From assembly GCA_903858475.1 (NCBI GenBank), contig CAIOIZ010000164.1, forward strand, positions 1-49,518: a stretch of DNA of 49,518 nucleotides, read 5' to 3'. Numbering within the stretch: position 1 is the stretch's first letter; the number at the start of each line of letters is the position of its first letter. Below are positions 6,925-16,189 of the stretch, in pieces. The position numbers were made by a program, and so were the translations under genes. The notes under the pieces were generated by a model. That model saw only the letters and a list, made by a program, of their open reading frames with translations, did not search any database and was not told where the DNA came from. The DNA comes from an uncultured Bacteroidota bacterium. Its GTDB lineage: Bacteria > Bacteroidota > Bacteroidia > Chitinophagales > Chitinophagaceae.

Positions 6925-8985
6925 TTAGCTCTCAAGCATTTCTTTTAATTTGATGAGTAGCTTTTCGGCATTCGGGAGCATTTCTTTTTCTAAAATTATA
7001 TTCATCGGTACTGCTGGTAGGTTTAATGCGCCCATTACCTCAATAGGTGCATCTAAGTATTGAAAGCAGGCCTTGCTGACTCTGCCTGCAAGTGCTTCGG
7101 CAAATGAATTGTTTTGTTGCTCCTCTGTAAGGATAAGCGCTTTGCCATGTTTTTTAATACATTCAATAATTAATTCTTCATCAAGCGGAAATAAGGTACG
7201 CAAGTCAATGATTTCTATTTGACCTGTAAAATTAGTAGCAGCTGCTTTAGCCCAATAAACGCCCATGCCATAGGTGATAATACAGCAAGTGCTTCCTTCC
7301 TGAATGGCAGTATCCGTGGCGTGTAAAATAATGGATGCCTTCCCCAATGGTATTATATAATTGCGATCGGGTTCAATTGTTTTTGCATCTTCTGTACCAG
7401 GCACTTTACTCCAGTAGAGGCCTTTGTGTTCTAGCATCACTACGGGATTGGGATCAAGAAAAGCGGCTTTCATTAAGCCCTTCATATCTGCTGCATTGGA
7501 TGGGTAGACGATTTTTATGCCTTTAATAGAAAGCAATGTAGTTTCAATTGAACCGCTATGGTATGGTCCTCCTCCACCATAAGCACCAATCGGTATTCGA
7601 ATCAATGTTTGAATGGGAAATCTGCCATTGGTTAAATAACAACTCTTGCTAATTTCAGTTACCAATTGATTTAATCCAGGATAAATATAATCGGCAAATT
7701 GTATTTCTACAATTGGTTTTAATCCTACTGCACACATGCCAATGGTTGATCCAATAATATAGGCTTCCTGAATGGCAGTATTGAATACCCGGTCATCTCC
7801 AAACTGTTCAGCTAGGGTAGCAGCTTCTCTAAATACACCACCTAAACGCCGGCCAACATCTTGTCCATATAATACTGCTTCAGGAAATTCTTCCATGATT
7901 TCTCTTATGGCAAAAAGTGCAGCATCTACCATCAAAACTTTATTATTTGATGTTGAATATCTTTCTCCTTTTTCCTCTAATACAGTAGTGGGAGCAAAAA
8001 TATTTTCTGAAATGCTTTCAGGAAGGGGTTCTGGTGCATCTACTGCGTTGGCAAATTCATTGGCTATGAATAATACTGCTTCCTTTTCAATATTTTCTAG
8101 AATTGATTTGTCGACTCCCTGGTCAATTAATTTGTTCTTTAATTTGACAAGGGGATCATCGCTTGCTGATTTTTGCAAATCTTCTGTTGTTCTATAAAAT
8201 TCTTTTCTTACACCACTGGTATGATGTCCTAATAGGGGTACTTTGGCATGTACTAAAAATGGATGTCTTTCTTTTCTAACTTCCTCCGTTACATTCTTCA
8301 TAACCTCCATGCATTGTATAAAATCGCTGCCATCAATACTTATTCTCCTAATTCCTCCAAATCCTTTTACAAATTCACTGGCATTGGTGAGTCGGGCTTC
8401 TTCCTTTCTAACACTAATGCCCCAATTATTATCTTGAACAAGGTAGATGATCGGTAATTGATGTAAGGCCGCAAACTGAAAGGCCTCACTTACCTCTCCT
8501 TCTGTTACAGATGCATCTCCGAGTGAGCATACAACTATGGGCAAAGGGGTATCATTCGTACTTACTATTGCGTTGGTTTTTTCAAGGAATTTTATTCCTT
8601 GCGCAATTCCTGTGGTAGGAATGGCTTGCATGCCTGTTGCACTGCTTTGATGAATAATGGTAGGTTTATCCTTCCCTTTATAATTTGGGTGACTATAATA
8701 TTCTCTTCCACCTGTAAATGGGTCGTTCCCTTTCGCCAATAATTGCAACATCAATTCGTAGGGTGTAAAACCTAAGCCCAATAGCATGCTTTCGTCTCTA
8801 TAGTAGGGACTTACATAATCAGCTGCATTCAAGTGAAAGGCCGTGGCCAATTGAATGGCTTCATGACCTCTGCTGGTTGAATGAACATATTTGCAAACTG
8901 TTCTGTTGGCTTCATAAGTATCAGCCATCGCTTTGGCCATGCACATTAACCTAAATCCCTTAAGCATTGTTTCATTTTCAAGCAT
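6925..8985 (-). CDS. 2-oxoacid dehydrogenase E1, fused alpha and beta subunits
   Basis: 686 residues. Residues 1-~330 match the E1 alpha subunit. The thiamine diphosphate site is visible as GDASVTEGEVSEAF (GD at 156-157) ending in DNN (185-187), and GHHTSGVRKEFYR follows around the subunit-contact region. Residues ~345-686 match the E1 beta (transketolase-like) subunit: QEAYIIGSTIGMCAVGLKPI, EIQFADYIYPGLNQLVTE, and RIPIGAYGGGGPYHSGSIE. The enzyme decarboxylates a 2-oxoacid and passes the acyl group to a lipoyl-E2. The fused arrangement is common in Bacteroidota and is most often annotated as branched-chain 2-oxoacid dehydrogenase E1, but substrate cannot be fixed from sequence. It is not the long SucA-type E1, so pairing with OdhB in this window is doubtful. 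A terminator of the upstream gene separates it from 9056-9667. Confidence 0.9.
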   Translation of the reverse strand: MLENETMLKGFRLMCMAKAMADTYEANRTVCKYVHSTSRGHEAIQLATAFHLNAADYVSPYYRDESMLLGLGFTPYELMLQLLAKGNDPFTGGREYYSHPNYKGKDKPTIIHQSSATGMQAIPTTGIAQGIKFLEKTNAIVSTNDTPLPIVVCSLGDASVTEGEVSEAFQFAALHQLPIIYLVQDNNWGISVRKEEARLTNASEFVKGFGGIRRISIDGSDFIQCMEVMKNVTEEVRKERHPFLVHAKVPLLGHHTSGVRKEFYRTTEDLQKSASDDPLVKLKNKLIDQGVDKSILENIEKEAVLFIANEFANAVDAPEPLPESISENIFAPTTVLEEKGERYSTSNNKVLMVDAALFAIREIMEEFPEAVLYGQDVGRRLGGVFREAATLAEQFGDDRVFNTAIQEAYIIGSTIGMCAVGLKPIVEIQFADYIYPGLNQLVTEISKSCYLTNGRFPIQTLIRIPIGAYGGGGPYHSGSIETTLLSIKGIKIVYPSNAADMKGLMKAAFLDPNPVVMLEHKGLYWSKVPGTEDAKTIEPDRNYIIPLGKASIILHATDTAIQEGSTCCIITYGMGVYWAKAAATNFTGQIEIIDLRTLFPLDEELIIECIKKHGKALILTEEQQNNSFAEALAGRVSKACFQYLDAPIEVMGALNLPAVPMNIILEKEMLPNAEKLLIKLKEMLES

Positions 8986-9003
8986 GCGCCAAAATTAAAA
9001 GAA

Positions 9004-9032
9004 AAACCCCAGTGTTTTTATTACCGGGGTTT
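9004..9032 (-). terminator. intrinsic terminator after FAH-family gene
   Basis: On the minus strand AAACCCCGGT pairs with ACTGGGGTTT (10 bp with one G-U pair, 9-nt loop), followed by TTCTTTT. It lies just past the stop at 9056 and before the E1 start at 8985, so E1 is likely transcribed separately. Confidence 0.75.
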
Positions 9033-9055
9033 GGTTGTTTATAATTAGTTAAAGG

Positions 9056-9667
9056 TTATTTTATTTCAAGGCTTAATAAACTTTGATCTTCCAAAAAGGC
9101 CTCTAATTGATCTCCCACCACACATTCTCCTACACCAGCGGGGGTGCCTGTAAAAATCAAATCACCAATATTTAAGGAAAAATAATTAGAGATATGTGAA
9201 ATGATGGAATCAATGCTGAAGATCATTTGCTTGCTATTCCCTTTTTGAACCATTTCTTTGTTATTGAACAGCGAAAAATTAATATTCTTTCTATCCAATG
9301 CCGGGGTTACATCGATAAATTTGCCAACTGCGGCAGAATTGTCAAAAGCTTTGGCTTTTTCCCATGGAAGCCCCTTCTTTTTTAATTCATCCTGAATATC
9401 TCTAGCGGTGAAATCAATTCCCACCGTAATGCCATTATAATAATTGCTGGCATGTCTTTCCTGAATGTATTTGCCATTTTTGGAAATTCTCAATACCAAC
9501 TCGCATTCATAATGCAATTCATTGCTGAATTCAGGGTAATAAAAGGGAGCGTGGCTTTGCAATAAAGCACTTTTAGGCTTCATGAATATAACAGGCTCGT
9601 CGGGAACTTCATTCCCTAGCTCCTTGGCATGTTCAACATAATTTCTGCCTATACATATTATCTTCAT
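9056..9667 (-). CDS. fumarylacetoacetate hydrolase family protein
   Basis: 203 residues, the short single-domain form typical of acylpyruvate hydrolase/oxaloacetate decarboxylase (FAHD1-like) enzymes. Conserved elements are IGRNYVEHAKELGN near the start, PVIFMKPKSAL (26-36), the metal ligands in YECELVLRI (E54 and E56) and GIDFTARDIQ (D85), and IGDLIFTGTPAGVGE near the C-terminus. It is a cytosolic Mg2+-dependent C-C hydrolase or decarboxylase; the natural substrate is not predictable. It is followed by an intrinsic terminator. The upstream neighbour is pth, 83 bp away. Confidence 0.9.
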   Translation of the reverse strand: MKIICIGRNYVEHAKELGNEVPDEPVIFMKPKSALLQSHAPFYYPEFSNELHYECELVLRISKNGKYIQERHASNYYNGITVGIDFTARDIQDELKKKGLPWEKAKAFDNSAAVGKFIDVTPALDRKNINFSLFNNKEMVQKGNSKQMIFSIDSIISHISNYFSLNIGDLIFTGTPAGVGECVVGDQLEAFLEDQSLLSLEIK

Positions 9668-9750
9668 AGAAAGGGTCGCTTTATTAAGTTTCAGGTTTAT
9701 ATTACTCTTACGAAAGTAATCAAATATTCAAAATTAACAATGCTTGATAT

Positions 9751-10329
9751 TTAAACTGAGATAGAAATTTGATTATATAAGCTCATGGTTTTGTCGATCC
9801 CAATACTTGCGTAAGATTCTATTATTTCAATACATTTTTCAATTTTTTGTTGCACCTGGGGTGCTTCTTCTTTTTTCCATTTGCTGAGTACAAAATCGGC
9901 CTGCATGCCTTTGGGATAATCGTTGCCAATGCCAAATCTTAATTTAGGATAGGCATCTGTTCCCAATATGGCCTCTATATCTTTTAGTCCATTATGTCCA
10001 GCGCTACTGCCTGCTTTTCTAAGACGTATTTTTTCAAGGGGGAGGGCTAGGTCATCTACAATGGTAAGTGTTTGCTCAGGACTAAGTTTTTCTTTATCCA
10101 TCCAATATCTAAATGCCCTTCCGCTCAAATTCATATAGGTTGTTGGGCAGATGCAAATAAATGTTTTCCCCTTCCATTTCACTTCTGCCATATAGGCCAA
10201 TCGGTCAACTTTAAAGAGTCCTCCATGTTTTAAAGCAAAGGCATTGACCACATCAAAACCAATATTGTGTCTGGTATGAGCGTATTCATTTCCTATATTT
10301 CCTAGTCCAACTATTAAAAATTTATTCAT
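9751..10329 (-). CDS. pth: peptidyl-tRNA hydrolase
   Basis: 192 residues, the usual length. All family hallmarks are present: VGLGNIGNEYAHTRHNIGF (N11, catalytic H21), TTYMNLSG (N67), IVDDLALPL (D93) and GSSAGHNGLK (N113), plus LRFGIG. It cleaves peptidyl-tRNAs released prematurely from ribosomes, recycling tRNA; cytosolic and normally essential. It sits 53 bp downstream of the THUMP methyltransferase gene on the same strand, so the two may share a transcript. Confidence 0.97.
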   Translation of the reverse strand: MNKFLIVGLGNIGNEYAHTRHNIGFDVVNAFALKHGGLFKVDRLAYMAEVKWKGKTFICICPTTYMNLSGRAFRYWMDKEKLSPEQTLTIVDDLALPLEKIRLRKAGSSAGHNGLKDIEAILGTDAYPKLRFGIGNDYPKGMQADFVLSKWKKEEAPQVQQKIEKCIEIIESYASIGIDKTMSLYNQISISV

Positions 10330-10382
10330 GTTGATGCTGCGAATAATTAAAACTCAATAATAAAGATAGAGTAGTTCTGGAT

Positions 10383-11549
10383 TTATTTATCAGTTCTTTT
10401 TGTACCGGCATACAATTCATATTCAAATAGTCTACAGTCTATTTTGCCAGTGAAAAATTCAATTCTCCTACTTGGTTTTAATCCAATTTTTTTTGCCAAC
10501 TCCAAATTTCCAGTAAAAATATAGCCAGTATAACCTTTGCATTTTTTTTTCATAAAATCTCCGATCAGGCTATACGTAGTTTGAAGCGCTTCTTCTTCTC
10601 CTAGTCTATCACCGTATTCTGGATTAATATATAGTAAACCATTCGAGGCAGGAATCGGCGTATCCTGAAAATCGCAAACTTCAAATTCAATCATTTCTTC
10701 TACTCCTGCAATGCCTGCATTTATTTTAGATATATAGATGGCGTCTTCACTAATGTCTGTGGCAATAATTTTAAGTTCGGGAACCGTCTTTACCTGCTGT
10801 TCTAATATTTTGTATTCGGTTAAATACATTTCTTCTTGATAGCCTAGTATATGCATGAAAGCATAATTGCTTCTATAAAGTCCAGGTTTTCTATTCGTGG
10901 CCATTAAGGCGGCTTCTATAGCGATGGTACCTGACCCGCACATTGGGTTTACGAATGCCGATTGGCAATTCCAGTTGGAAGCTAAAATGGTGGCTGCTGC
11001 CAATGATTCCATCATAGGTGCTTTTCCAGGAATTTTTCTGTATCCATGTTTTGATAAAGATTCCCCTGAAGTATCAATGAATATTTCTGCGTTATCCTCT
11101 TTCCAATATAAATGAATAACCGCTTTATTCAATTCCGGTCCACTATTGGGTCTATTGCCTGTTTGATTTCGGAAGCGGTCTACAATGGCATCCTTTACTC
11201 TTACATTGGCATAGAGCGAATTAGTAATACTGGGATTATTTACATTGCTTCCAATGGAAAAATACCCGTCTGCAGTGATAATTTTTTCCCATTCTACTTC
11301 AATCAACTGTTTATACAAATCATCGGCATTGTTAGCTATATATTCTCCTATTGAAAATAACACTTGACTAGCACAGCATAATTGCAAGTTTAATTTGATG
11401 CAATCTTGCATGGTTCCAAATAATTCAACGCCTGTTTTGAATACTCTAACAGGGGTAAAGCCAAGCGCTTTTATTTCCTTTTCGAGCCAAGGCGATAGTC
11501 GATTGCTGCAGGTGACAATTATCCTGCTTTTACTATTAAAGATTTGCAT
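10383..11549 (-). CDS. THUMP-domain class I SAM-dependent RNA methyltransferase (RlmL N-terminal type)
   Basis: 388 residues. The N-terminal ~160 residues correspond to a THUMP-type RNA-binding region (ending FIDTSGESLSKHGYRK). A Rossmann methyltransferase domain follows with the SAM-binding motif FVNPMCGSGTIAIEAALMA (199-217), ATDISEDAI (263-271) and a catalytic NPEYGDR (309-315) in place of the usual NPPYG. The family (COG0116) includes E. coli RlmL, which makes m2G2445 in 23S rRNA, but there the protein is fused to RlmK; here only the RlmL-like half exists. Target inferred, not shown. A TAAGTTTG box (minus, 11565-11558) lies directly upstream, too close for a normal leader. Confidence 0.88.
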   Translation of the reverse strand: MQIFNSKSRIIVTCSNRLSPWLEKEIKALGFTPVRVFKTGVELFGTMQDCIKLNLQLCCASQVLFSIGEYIANNADDLYKQLIEVEWEKIITADGYFSIGSNVNNPSITNSLYANVRVKDAIVDRFRNQTGNRPNSGPELNKAVIHLYWKEDNAEIFIDTSGESLSKHGYRKIPGKAPMMESLAAATILASNWNCQSAFVNPMCGSGTIAIEAALMATNRKPGLYRSNYAFMHILGYQEEMYLTEYKILEQQVKTVPELKIIATDISEDAIYISKINAGIAGVEEMIEFEVCDFQDTPIPASNGLLYINPEYGDRLGEEEALQTTYSLIGDFMKKKCKGYTGYIFTGNLELAKKIGLKPSRRIEFFTGKIDCRLFEYELYAGTKRTDK

Positions 11550-11655
11550 ATTCAGTACAAACTTAGTTAAATGCCTCCGCTAGGAAAAACCTATTATTAA
11601 GGAATTTGATTTCTTAGTGTTGCCTAGACTTTTCTATTAGTATTTAGTCCAATAA

Positions 11656-11684
11656 AAAACTCCCCCAATAAATGGAGGAGTTTT
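11656..11684 (-). terminator. intrinsic terminator after T9SS surface gene
   Basis: AAAACTCC (11656-11663) pairs with GGAGTTTT (11677-11684), with two more G-C pairs inside a mismatch. On the minus strand the hairpin is followed by a T-rich stretch. It lies 20 bp past the stop at 11704. Confidence 0.8.
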
Positions 11685-11703
11685 CAATAATATGAATACC
11701 TTA

Positions 11704-12894
11704 TTAGTTTGTTTTTACTAGCGGGAATGATTTGATTTCTTCTCCGGCAACAACTTTAACTAAATAAGTGCCAGCTGATAAATTGCTCATATTGATGGAT
11801 TTGGTATTGCCACCAATTGCTCCTGCGAAACTTAATTTTTGCACTTCTTTTCCTGCTGCATCCGTTACAATAACAAAAACATTGTCTGCCTTAATAAGAT
11901 CGATATTAATGGTTGCAGTGGTTTTAACGGGGTTAGGAAAAACAGCTACATTAAATCCTTTAAAACCATTTAAGCGAATATTTTTAGTTTCACTATAAAT
12001 AAATCTGCCGTCTTTATCAATTTGTTTGATGCGATAGTAAATCACTGCATTGGAGCTTACCGCCAAAGAAGTGATATTGATATCTGTCAAATCATAGCTA
12101 TTATTGGCAAGGCCATTTGTTTTTTTAGCAACAGTGGCGATGCTGGTGAAATTAACAGCATTGATACTTCTTTCTACTTCGTATCTGTCAGTTTTAATGT
12201 CTTCATTATCTACTTTCCAATTTAACAATGCATCATTATTGTTTTTGGTAGCAGAAAATGAAACGAAACGTACAGGTATAACCGTTAGTGGTTGTAGTGG
12301 AGCGTAAGAAGTTCCACTACCCCAGCCTCCTGGGGCGTTGACTTCAGTGCCTTCTCCATAAAATAAATTGGTTTGAGCAGTGATGTCTCCACTTCCTGAT
12401 TGTTGTATTTGGAAATACCATTGTGAATTAAAATTTGCTCCAAAATTAGGAGCATCCCAATGGTCTAATCTAGTAGAAGCAAATCCATTAGCGTTAGACA
12501 ATCCAATGGTGAGAAGGGGATAAGATTGCCCTACATTCCAATTAATGGTGCTTACGCTCGGCGTGCTTATGCTATTAGTAGCTATGAAATCGTAATGATA
12601 ACGGCCACCTTCCGCATAGGGAGAACCAACAACAGCTACCCAGCTAACATCAGCAAGATGGTTGGTGATAATAGAAGCAGTTGGACGAAAGCCATCACCT
12701 GGATCGACAATGCTAAAAGATAACACTACGTTGTCAACGTGTTTATCCGTTAAAGCAACAGTTGATCTTGCGTAAACAGTTACTTGGTTAGAAGCCTCAC
12801 TTACAATTGTACCCCTAACAGCGTTGCTAATTTGTGCTTGCAGTGCAGCACCTAAAAGCAGGTTTAGAAATAAAAGTGTCAGATTTTTTTTCAT
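11704..12894 (-). CDS. T9SS type A sorting domain surface protein
   Basis: 396 residues with a signal peptide (KKNLTLLFLNLLLGAALQAQ). Residues ~25-200 form an unassigned beta-rich region. Residues ~205-305 form an FN3-like module (VIPVRFVSFSA, LLNWKVDNEDIKTDRYEVER), the same type as in 5227-6501. The last ~75 residues are a type A T9SS sorting domain (FNVAVFPNPVKT, VIVTDAAGKEVQKLSF, LSAGTYLVKVVAGEEIKSFP). It is expected to be exported by SprA and exposed on the surface. It starts 31 bp behind the gene at 12926-14599 and is followed by an intrinsic terminator, so the two form an operon. The specific function is unknown. Confidence 0.82.
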   Translation of the reverse strand: MKKNLTLLFLNLLLGAALQAQISNAVRGTIVSEASNQVTVYARSTVALTDKHVDNVVLSFSIVDPGDGFRPTASIITNHLADVSWVAVVGSPYAEGGRYHYDFIATNSISTPSVSTINWNVGQSYPLLTIGLSNANGFASTRLDHWDAPNFGANFNSQWYFQIQQSGSGDITAQTNLFYGEGTEVNAPGGWGSGTSYAPLQPLTVIPVRFVSFSATKNNNDALLNWKVDNEDIKTDRYEVERSINAVNFTSIATVAKKTNGLANNSYDLTDINITSLAVSSNAVIYYRIKQIDKDGRFIYSETKNIRLNGFKGFNVAVFPNPVKTTATINIDLIKADNVFVIVTDAAGKEVQKLSFAGAIGGNTKSINMSNLSAGTYLVKVVAGEEIKSFPLVKTN

Positions 12895-12925
12895 AATATA
12901 AATATATGTGTGTTATAAAAATTAA

Positions 12926-14599
12926 TTAAAATGTAGGCTGAGTCAAAACGGCTCCTACTAAACCACCCAAAACTACATTCAATAAAATGTTTTGATCGTT
13001 TGCTCCACCAGAATAAGAAATCCTTCCATTCAAGTTCAAGTCACTACGGCTATAAATACCATTAACAGATGCCCCTACATTGCCACCCAGTGCAACATTC
13101 AGCAATTGGTTCTGGTCATTTCCACCACCTGAATACCTGGTTTGTTTGTTACCTGTAGCATCGCCTCCCCATAAGCCATAGGAAGCTGTGGGTGATAGTA
13201 ATGCCATTGGATTATTGGCTACTGCACCTGCAAATGCCTGAGTGAGTCCGGTGGTGAAATTATATACAGTTGTGGCTGTTTTAGCTAATGCCATATTGGC
13301 TAAAGATCTTACGCCTAAATGGTTTCTATGTCTTACTGAAACATAATAATTGCCTGCAGCATTACCTGCCATGTTAACTGGAGATACACCGTCCGTTTCT
13401 ACCACATCACCATCTCTTTGTAATAATGCAGCCCTTGTACTTAGTACAGATCCAGTAACACCATCATGTAATTGAACAAATACCCAATCAACAATGGCAT
13501 CATTGCTAGTAACACTAAATACACCAAAAACACCAGCACTGATTGTTTCTCCGCCACCGCTTCCACTATGGGTAAAGCCACTTAAGCCAGTATATGGGTC
13601 GGTTGTAGGAATAACTCCATGTGTTGCATCAGTTGTACCACTTGCAGCTGCAACAGTCCTTAATCCATCTGCCATTACACCAGTAGCAGTGTTAAATGCT
13701 CCTTGCAAGAATATTTTTGGGGAAACCAATAGGGGAGATAGTACCGGTCTTGTGCCAATCGCAAATGCACCCAAATTACTGATACCTGTACGAGTGAAAG
13801 TATAAGGATTGGTTCCAGTAGCTGCTCCAACCTGGCTATTTAATAAATCCCAACCTTGTGTTGGACCAGCAGTAGCGATATAATTAGAAATGCCAGATTT
13901 TGAACGATCAAAACCAGTTAATTCATCCGATTGAGTTGTTCTCCATTCTGTTGTAAGACTTAAACTACTTCCTCCTGCTACCCCTTCACTCAAGTCCCAA
14001 GTGGCATCTACTACTTCTTTGTTAAATGGGGTGCCTGCTAAACCAGTTGAATAGGCTTGGGCTAGTACACGTGCTCCTATATCGTCTGCAGTACCACTAT
14101 TGCTGATGGTGACTGGATTATAGGCGGTCAATGAATTGCCAATGGGATAGATAAAGGCAGATAATCCTAAACTTTGTTTGATTAGTTTGCCTGTGCCATT
14201 GGTAACAACGTATTTGGCATTGGTAGAACCAGTGATTGTTGCAGTGGAAGACATGGTCAAATCAAAGTTGCCTACCTGTATATTTCCATTGGTGAAAAGT
14301 AAGTCCGTTCCAATTTTGGTATTGCCTGTTAGTGTGGCATTAGCAACATTGTCTATTTCTAAATTAGGAATGATGAAGCCATTCATGTTTACGTTCTGAT
14401 TGCTAGCGCCTTTTAATTGCAATTTGCCAAGGCCTAAAATATCAGCACTACTGGTTACATCACCCTGTACAGTTACAATTGCACCCGATTGTATTTGAAA
14501 AGTGGCTCCATTACTGATATACAATTGAGCATTGGTAGTTTGACTCAATAAGCCAATACAACCAGTCACGAAGGCAGTGAATAAATTTCTCTTTATCAT
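12926..14599 (-). CDS. secreted hemagglutinin-like protein with two dockerin-like loops
   Basis: 557 residues with a signal peptide ending TTNAQ. The N-terminal ~180 residues look like a short beta-helix (SNGATFQIQSGAIVTVQGDV, LQLKGASNQNVNMNGF, then NATLTGNTKI and NGNIQVGNFDLTMSS). A middle region follows with beta-sandwich features. The C-terminal 84 residues carry two copies of a module about 40 residues apart: GDATGNKQTRYSGGGNDQN and SDLNLNGRISYSGGANDQN, each followed by LLNV-LGG. The D-x-N-x-N-G pattern resembles calcium-binding loops of dockerins or EF-hands; the first copy keeps fewer acidic ligands. No PNP sorting domain follows. It is the first gene of a pair with the T9SS protein at 11704-12894. 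Confidence 0.75.
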   Translation of the reverse strand: MIKRNLFTAFVTGCIGLLSQTTNAQLYISNGATFQIQSGAIVTVQGDVTSSADILGLGKLQLKGASNQNVNMNGFIIPNLEIDNVANATLTGNTKIGTDLLFTNGNIQVGNFDLTMSSTATITGSTNAKYVVTNGTGKLIKQSLGLSAFIYPIGNSLTAYNPVTISNSGTADDIGARVLAQAYSTGLAGTPFNKEVVDATWDLSEGVAGGSSLSLTTEWRTTQSDELTGFDRSKSGISNYIATAGPTQGWDLLNSQVGAATGTNPYTFTRTGISNLGAFAIGTRPVLSPLLVSPKIFLQGAFNTATGVMADGLRTVAAASGTTDATHGVIPTTDPYTGLSGFTHSGSGGGETISAGVFGVFSVTSNDAIVDWVFVQLHDGVTGSVLSTRAALLQRDGDVVETDGVSPVNMAGNAAGNYYVSVRHRNHLGVRSLANMALAKTATTVYNFTTGLTQAFAGAVANNPMALLSPTASYGLWGGDATGNKQTRYSGGGNDQNQLLNVALGGNVGASVNGIYSRSDLNLNGRISYSGGANDQNILLNVVLGGLVGAVLTQPTF

Positions 14600-14644
14600 G
14601 TAATTTCTTTTAAGTGGGTAAGGATATAATTTTGATATTCTTCG

Positions 14645-14670
14645 TCAATAAATATAGTCATATTTATTGA
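14645..14670. promoter_or_regulatory. 11-bp inverted repeat, candidate operator
   Basis: TCAATAAATAT (14645-14655) and ATATTTATTGA (14660-14670) form a perfect 11-bp inverted repeat with a 4-nt spacer. It lies 46 bp upstream of the surface gene start at 14599. No U-tract follows on either strand, so an operator or leader hairpin is more likely than a terminator. Confidence 0.4.
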
Positions 14671-14722
14671 TATATAATATAGGTACAGGTTTGAAACAAA
14701 AAATATTTATAATTATACGTTG

Positions 14723-14741
14723 TAAAAGTAAAATACTTTTA
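14723..14741. promoter_or_regulatory. inverted repeat TAAAAGTA-AAA-TACTTTTA, candidate operator
   Basis: A perfect 8-bp inverted repeat with a 3-A spacer, 124 bp upstream of the surface gene start at 14599. It shares the core AGTA-A3/4-TACT and the distance with the element at 6624-6639. Confidence 0.4.
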
Positions 14742-14916
14742 TGACTATTCCAATACCACAAATGGGTTAATTATTAAAAATTTTACTGGGTTTTTAGGGG
14801 AAAATGGCTGGTTTAGCAAAAACCAATCAGAAATAACTTTTAAACCCTATCAATTTAGTTTGTTTTTTATTTCCCTCTCTTTACACGAAATTTGCCCAAC
14901 TCTTCAAAAAATCATT

Positions 14917-16131
14917 ATGGTATTAGAAATAAAAGTGCCTGCAGTAGGCGAGAGCATTAACGAAGTTACACTCGTAAAATGGCATAAAAAAGAAGGAGAA
15001 TGGGCCAGTAGAGATGAGGTAATTGCCGAATTAGAAAGCGAAAAAGCCACATTTGAAATCAATGCAGAGCAGGCAGGGGAATTGAAAATAATAGCAAAGG
15101 AGGGGGATACCCTTAAAATAGGCGACTTGGTTTGTAAAATTGATACTTCTGCCACCAAACCCGAAAACAGTACCCCAAAGCTGGAGTTTATTGATTCAGC
15201 CAAAGACGAATCGGTTTCAAACAATAGTGCAGCAAAGATGCCTTTAGAAACAAAGGCTAGTCCTGTTGCTGCCGCCATACTTTCTGATAAAAAAATTGAC
15301 CCCAAAGACATTCAAGCAACTGGTTCCAATGGAAAAATTTTGAAGCAAGATGTTTTATCTGCATTAGAAAATCCAGGCAGAAAACCTGGTATAGCTTTGA
15401 ATGCTCGCACAACTCGTCCTGAGAAAATGAGTAATCTGCGAAAAACAGTCAGTCGCAGATTAGTAGAGGCTAAAAATACGACTGCCATGCTTACCACTTT
15501 TAATGAAGTGGATATGAGTAGTATCATGGAGATTCGCTCAAAATTTAAAGATAAATTTAAAGAAGCGCATGGGGTTAATCTTGGCTTTATGAGTTTTTTC
15601 ACCAAGGCGTGCTGCTATGCCTTACAAGAATGGCCTTCGGTGAATGCCTATATTGATGGTGAAAATATTGTGTACCACGAATTTTGTGATATCTCCATTG
15701 CAGTGAGTGCACCCAAAGGGCTGGTAGTACCAGTGATTCGGAATGCAGAAAGTTTAAGCATGGTGGAGATTGAAAAAACAGTGCTGAGTTTAGCCAGCAA
15801 AGCCAGGGAAAATAAATTGACCATCGAAGAAATGACAGGAGGCACCTTTACAATAACAAATGGTGGTGTATTTGGAAGTATGATGAGTACACCCATCATA
15901 AATATCCCTCAAAGTGCAATACTGGGAATGCACAAAATTCAAGAGAGGCCAGTTGCCATCAATGGCCAGGTGCTAATAAGGCCAATGATGTACTTGGCGC
16001 TCAGTTATGACCATCGAATCATTGATGGAAGGGAATCGGTTAGTTTTTTGGTGAGAGTGAAAGAGCTGTTAGAAAATCCTGCACTTTTACTTTATGGAAA
16101 AGATCCACTTAGCTCATTATTGGAATTATAA
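14917..16131 (+). CDS. odhB: 2-oxoglutarate dehydrogenase E2, dihydrolipoyllysine succinyltransferase
   Basis: 404 residues from the ATG at 14917; an in-frame ATG 57 bp upstream would add a non-conserved extension. The N-terminal lipoyl domain ([19 protein letters not shown]) carries the lipoyl lysine in ESEKATFE (K43). A peripheral subunit-binding region follows ([20 protein letters not shown], residues ~115-150). The catalytic acyltransferase domain ends with [11 protein letters not shown] (H366, D370), and [20 protein letters not shown] and [19 protein letters not shown] are typical of the succinyltransferase type. It transfers succinyl groups to CoA in the TCA cycle. The long SucA-type E1 partner is not in this window. 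The next gene follows after 58 bp on the same strand. Confidence 0.93.
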   Translation: MVLEIKVPAVGESINEVTLVKWHKKEGEWASRDEVIAELESEKATFEINAEQAGELKIIAKEGDTLKIGDLVCKIDTSATKPENSTPKLEFIDSAKDESVSNNSAAKMPLETKASPVAAAILSDKKIDPKDIQATGSNGKILKQDVLSALENPGRKPGIALNARTTRPEKMSNLRKTVSRRLVEAKNTTAMLTTFNEVDMSSIMEIRSKFKDKFKEAHGVNLGFMSFFTKACCYALQEWPSVNAYIDGENIVYHEFCDISIAVSAPKGLVVPVIRNAESLSMVEIEKTVLSLASKARENKLTIEEMTGGTFTITNGGVFGSMMSTPIINIPQSAILGMHKIQERPVAINGQVLIRPMMYLALSYDHRIIDGRESVSFLVRVKELLENPALLLYGKDPLSSLLEL

Positions 16132-16189
16132 TTGCTGTAAATCATCTATGGATCGAAATGGTATTCCTTAACAAAATCCTACAGCCTTT

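Larger units (their letters stand above)
14600..14916. other. 317-bp divergent intergenic region
   Basis: This lies between the surface operon starting at 14599 (-) and odhB (+). It contains two inverted repeats, listed at 14645-14670 and 14723-14741, and a near-consensus -7 box GAAATTTG (14887-14894) before odhB. No gene was recognised. Confidence 0.6.
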
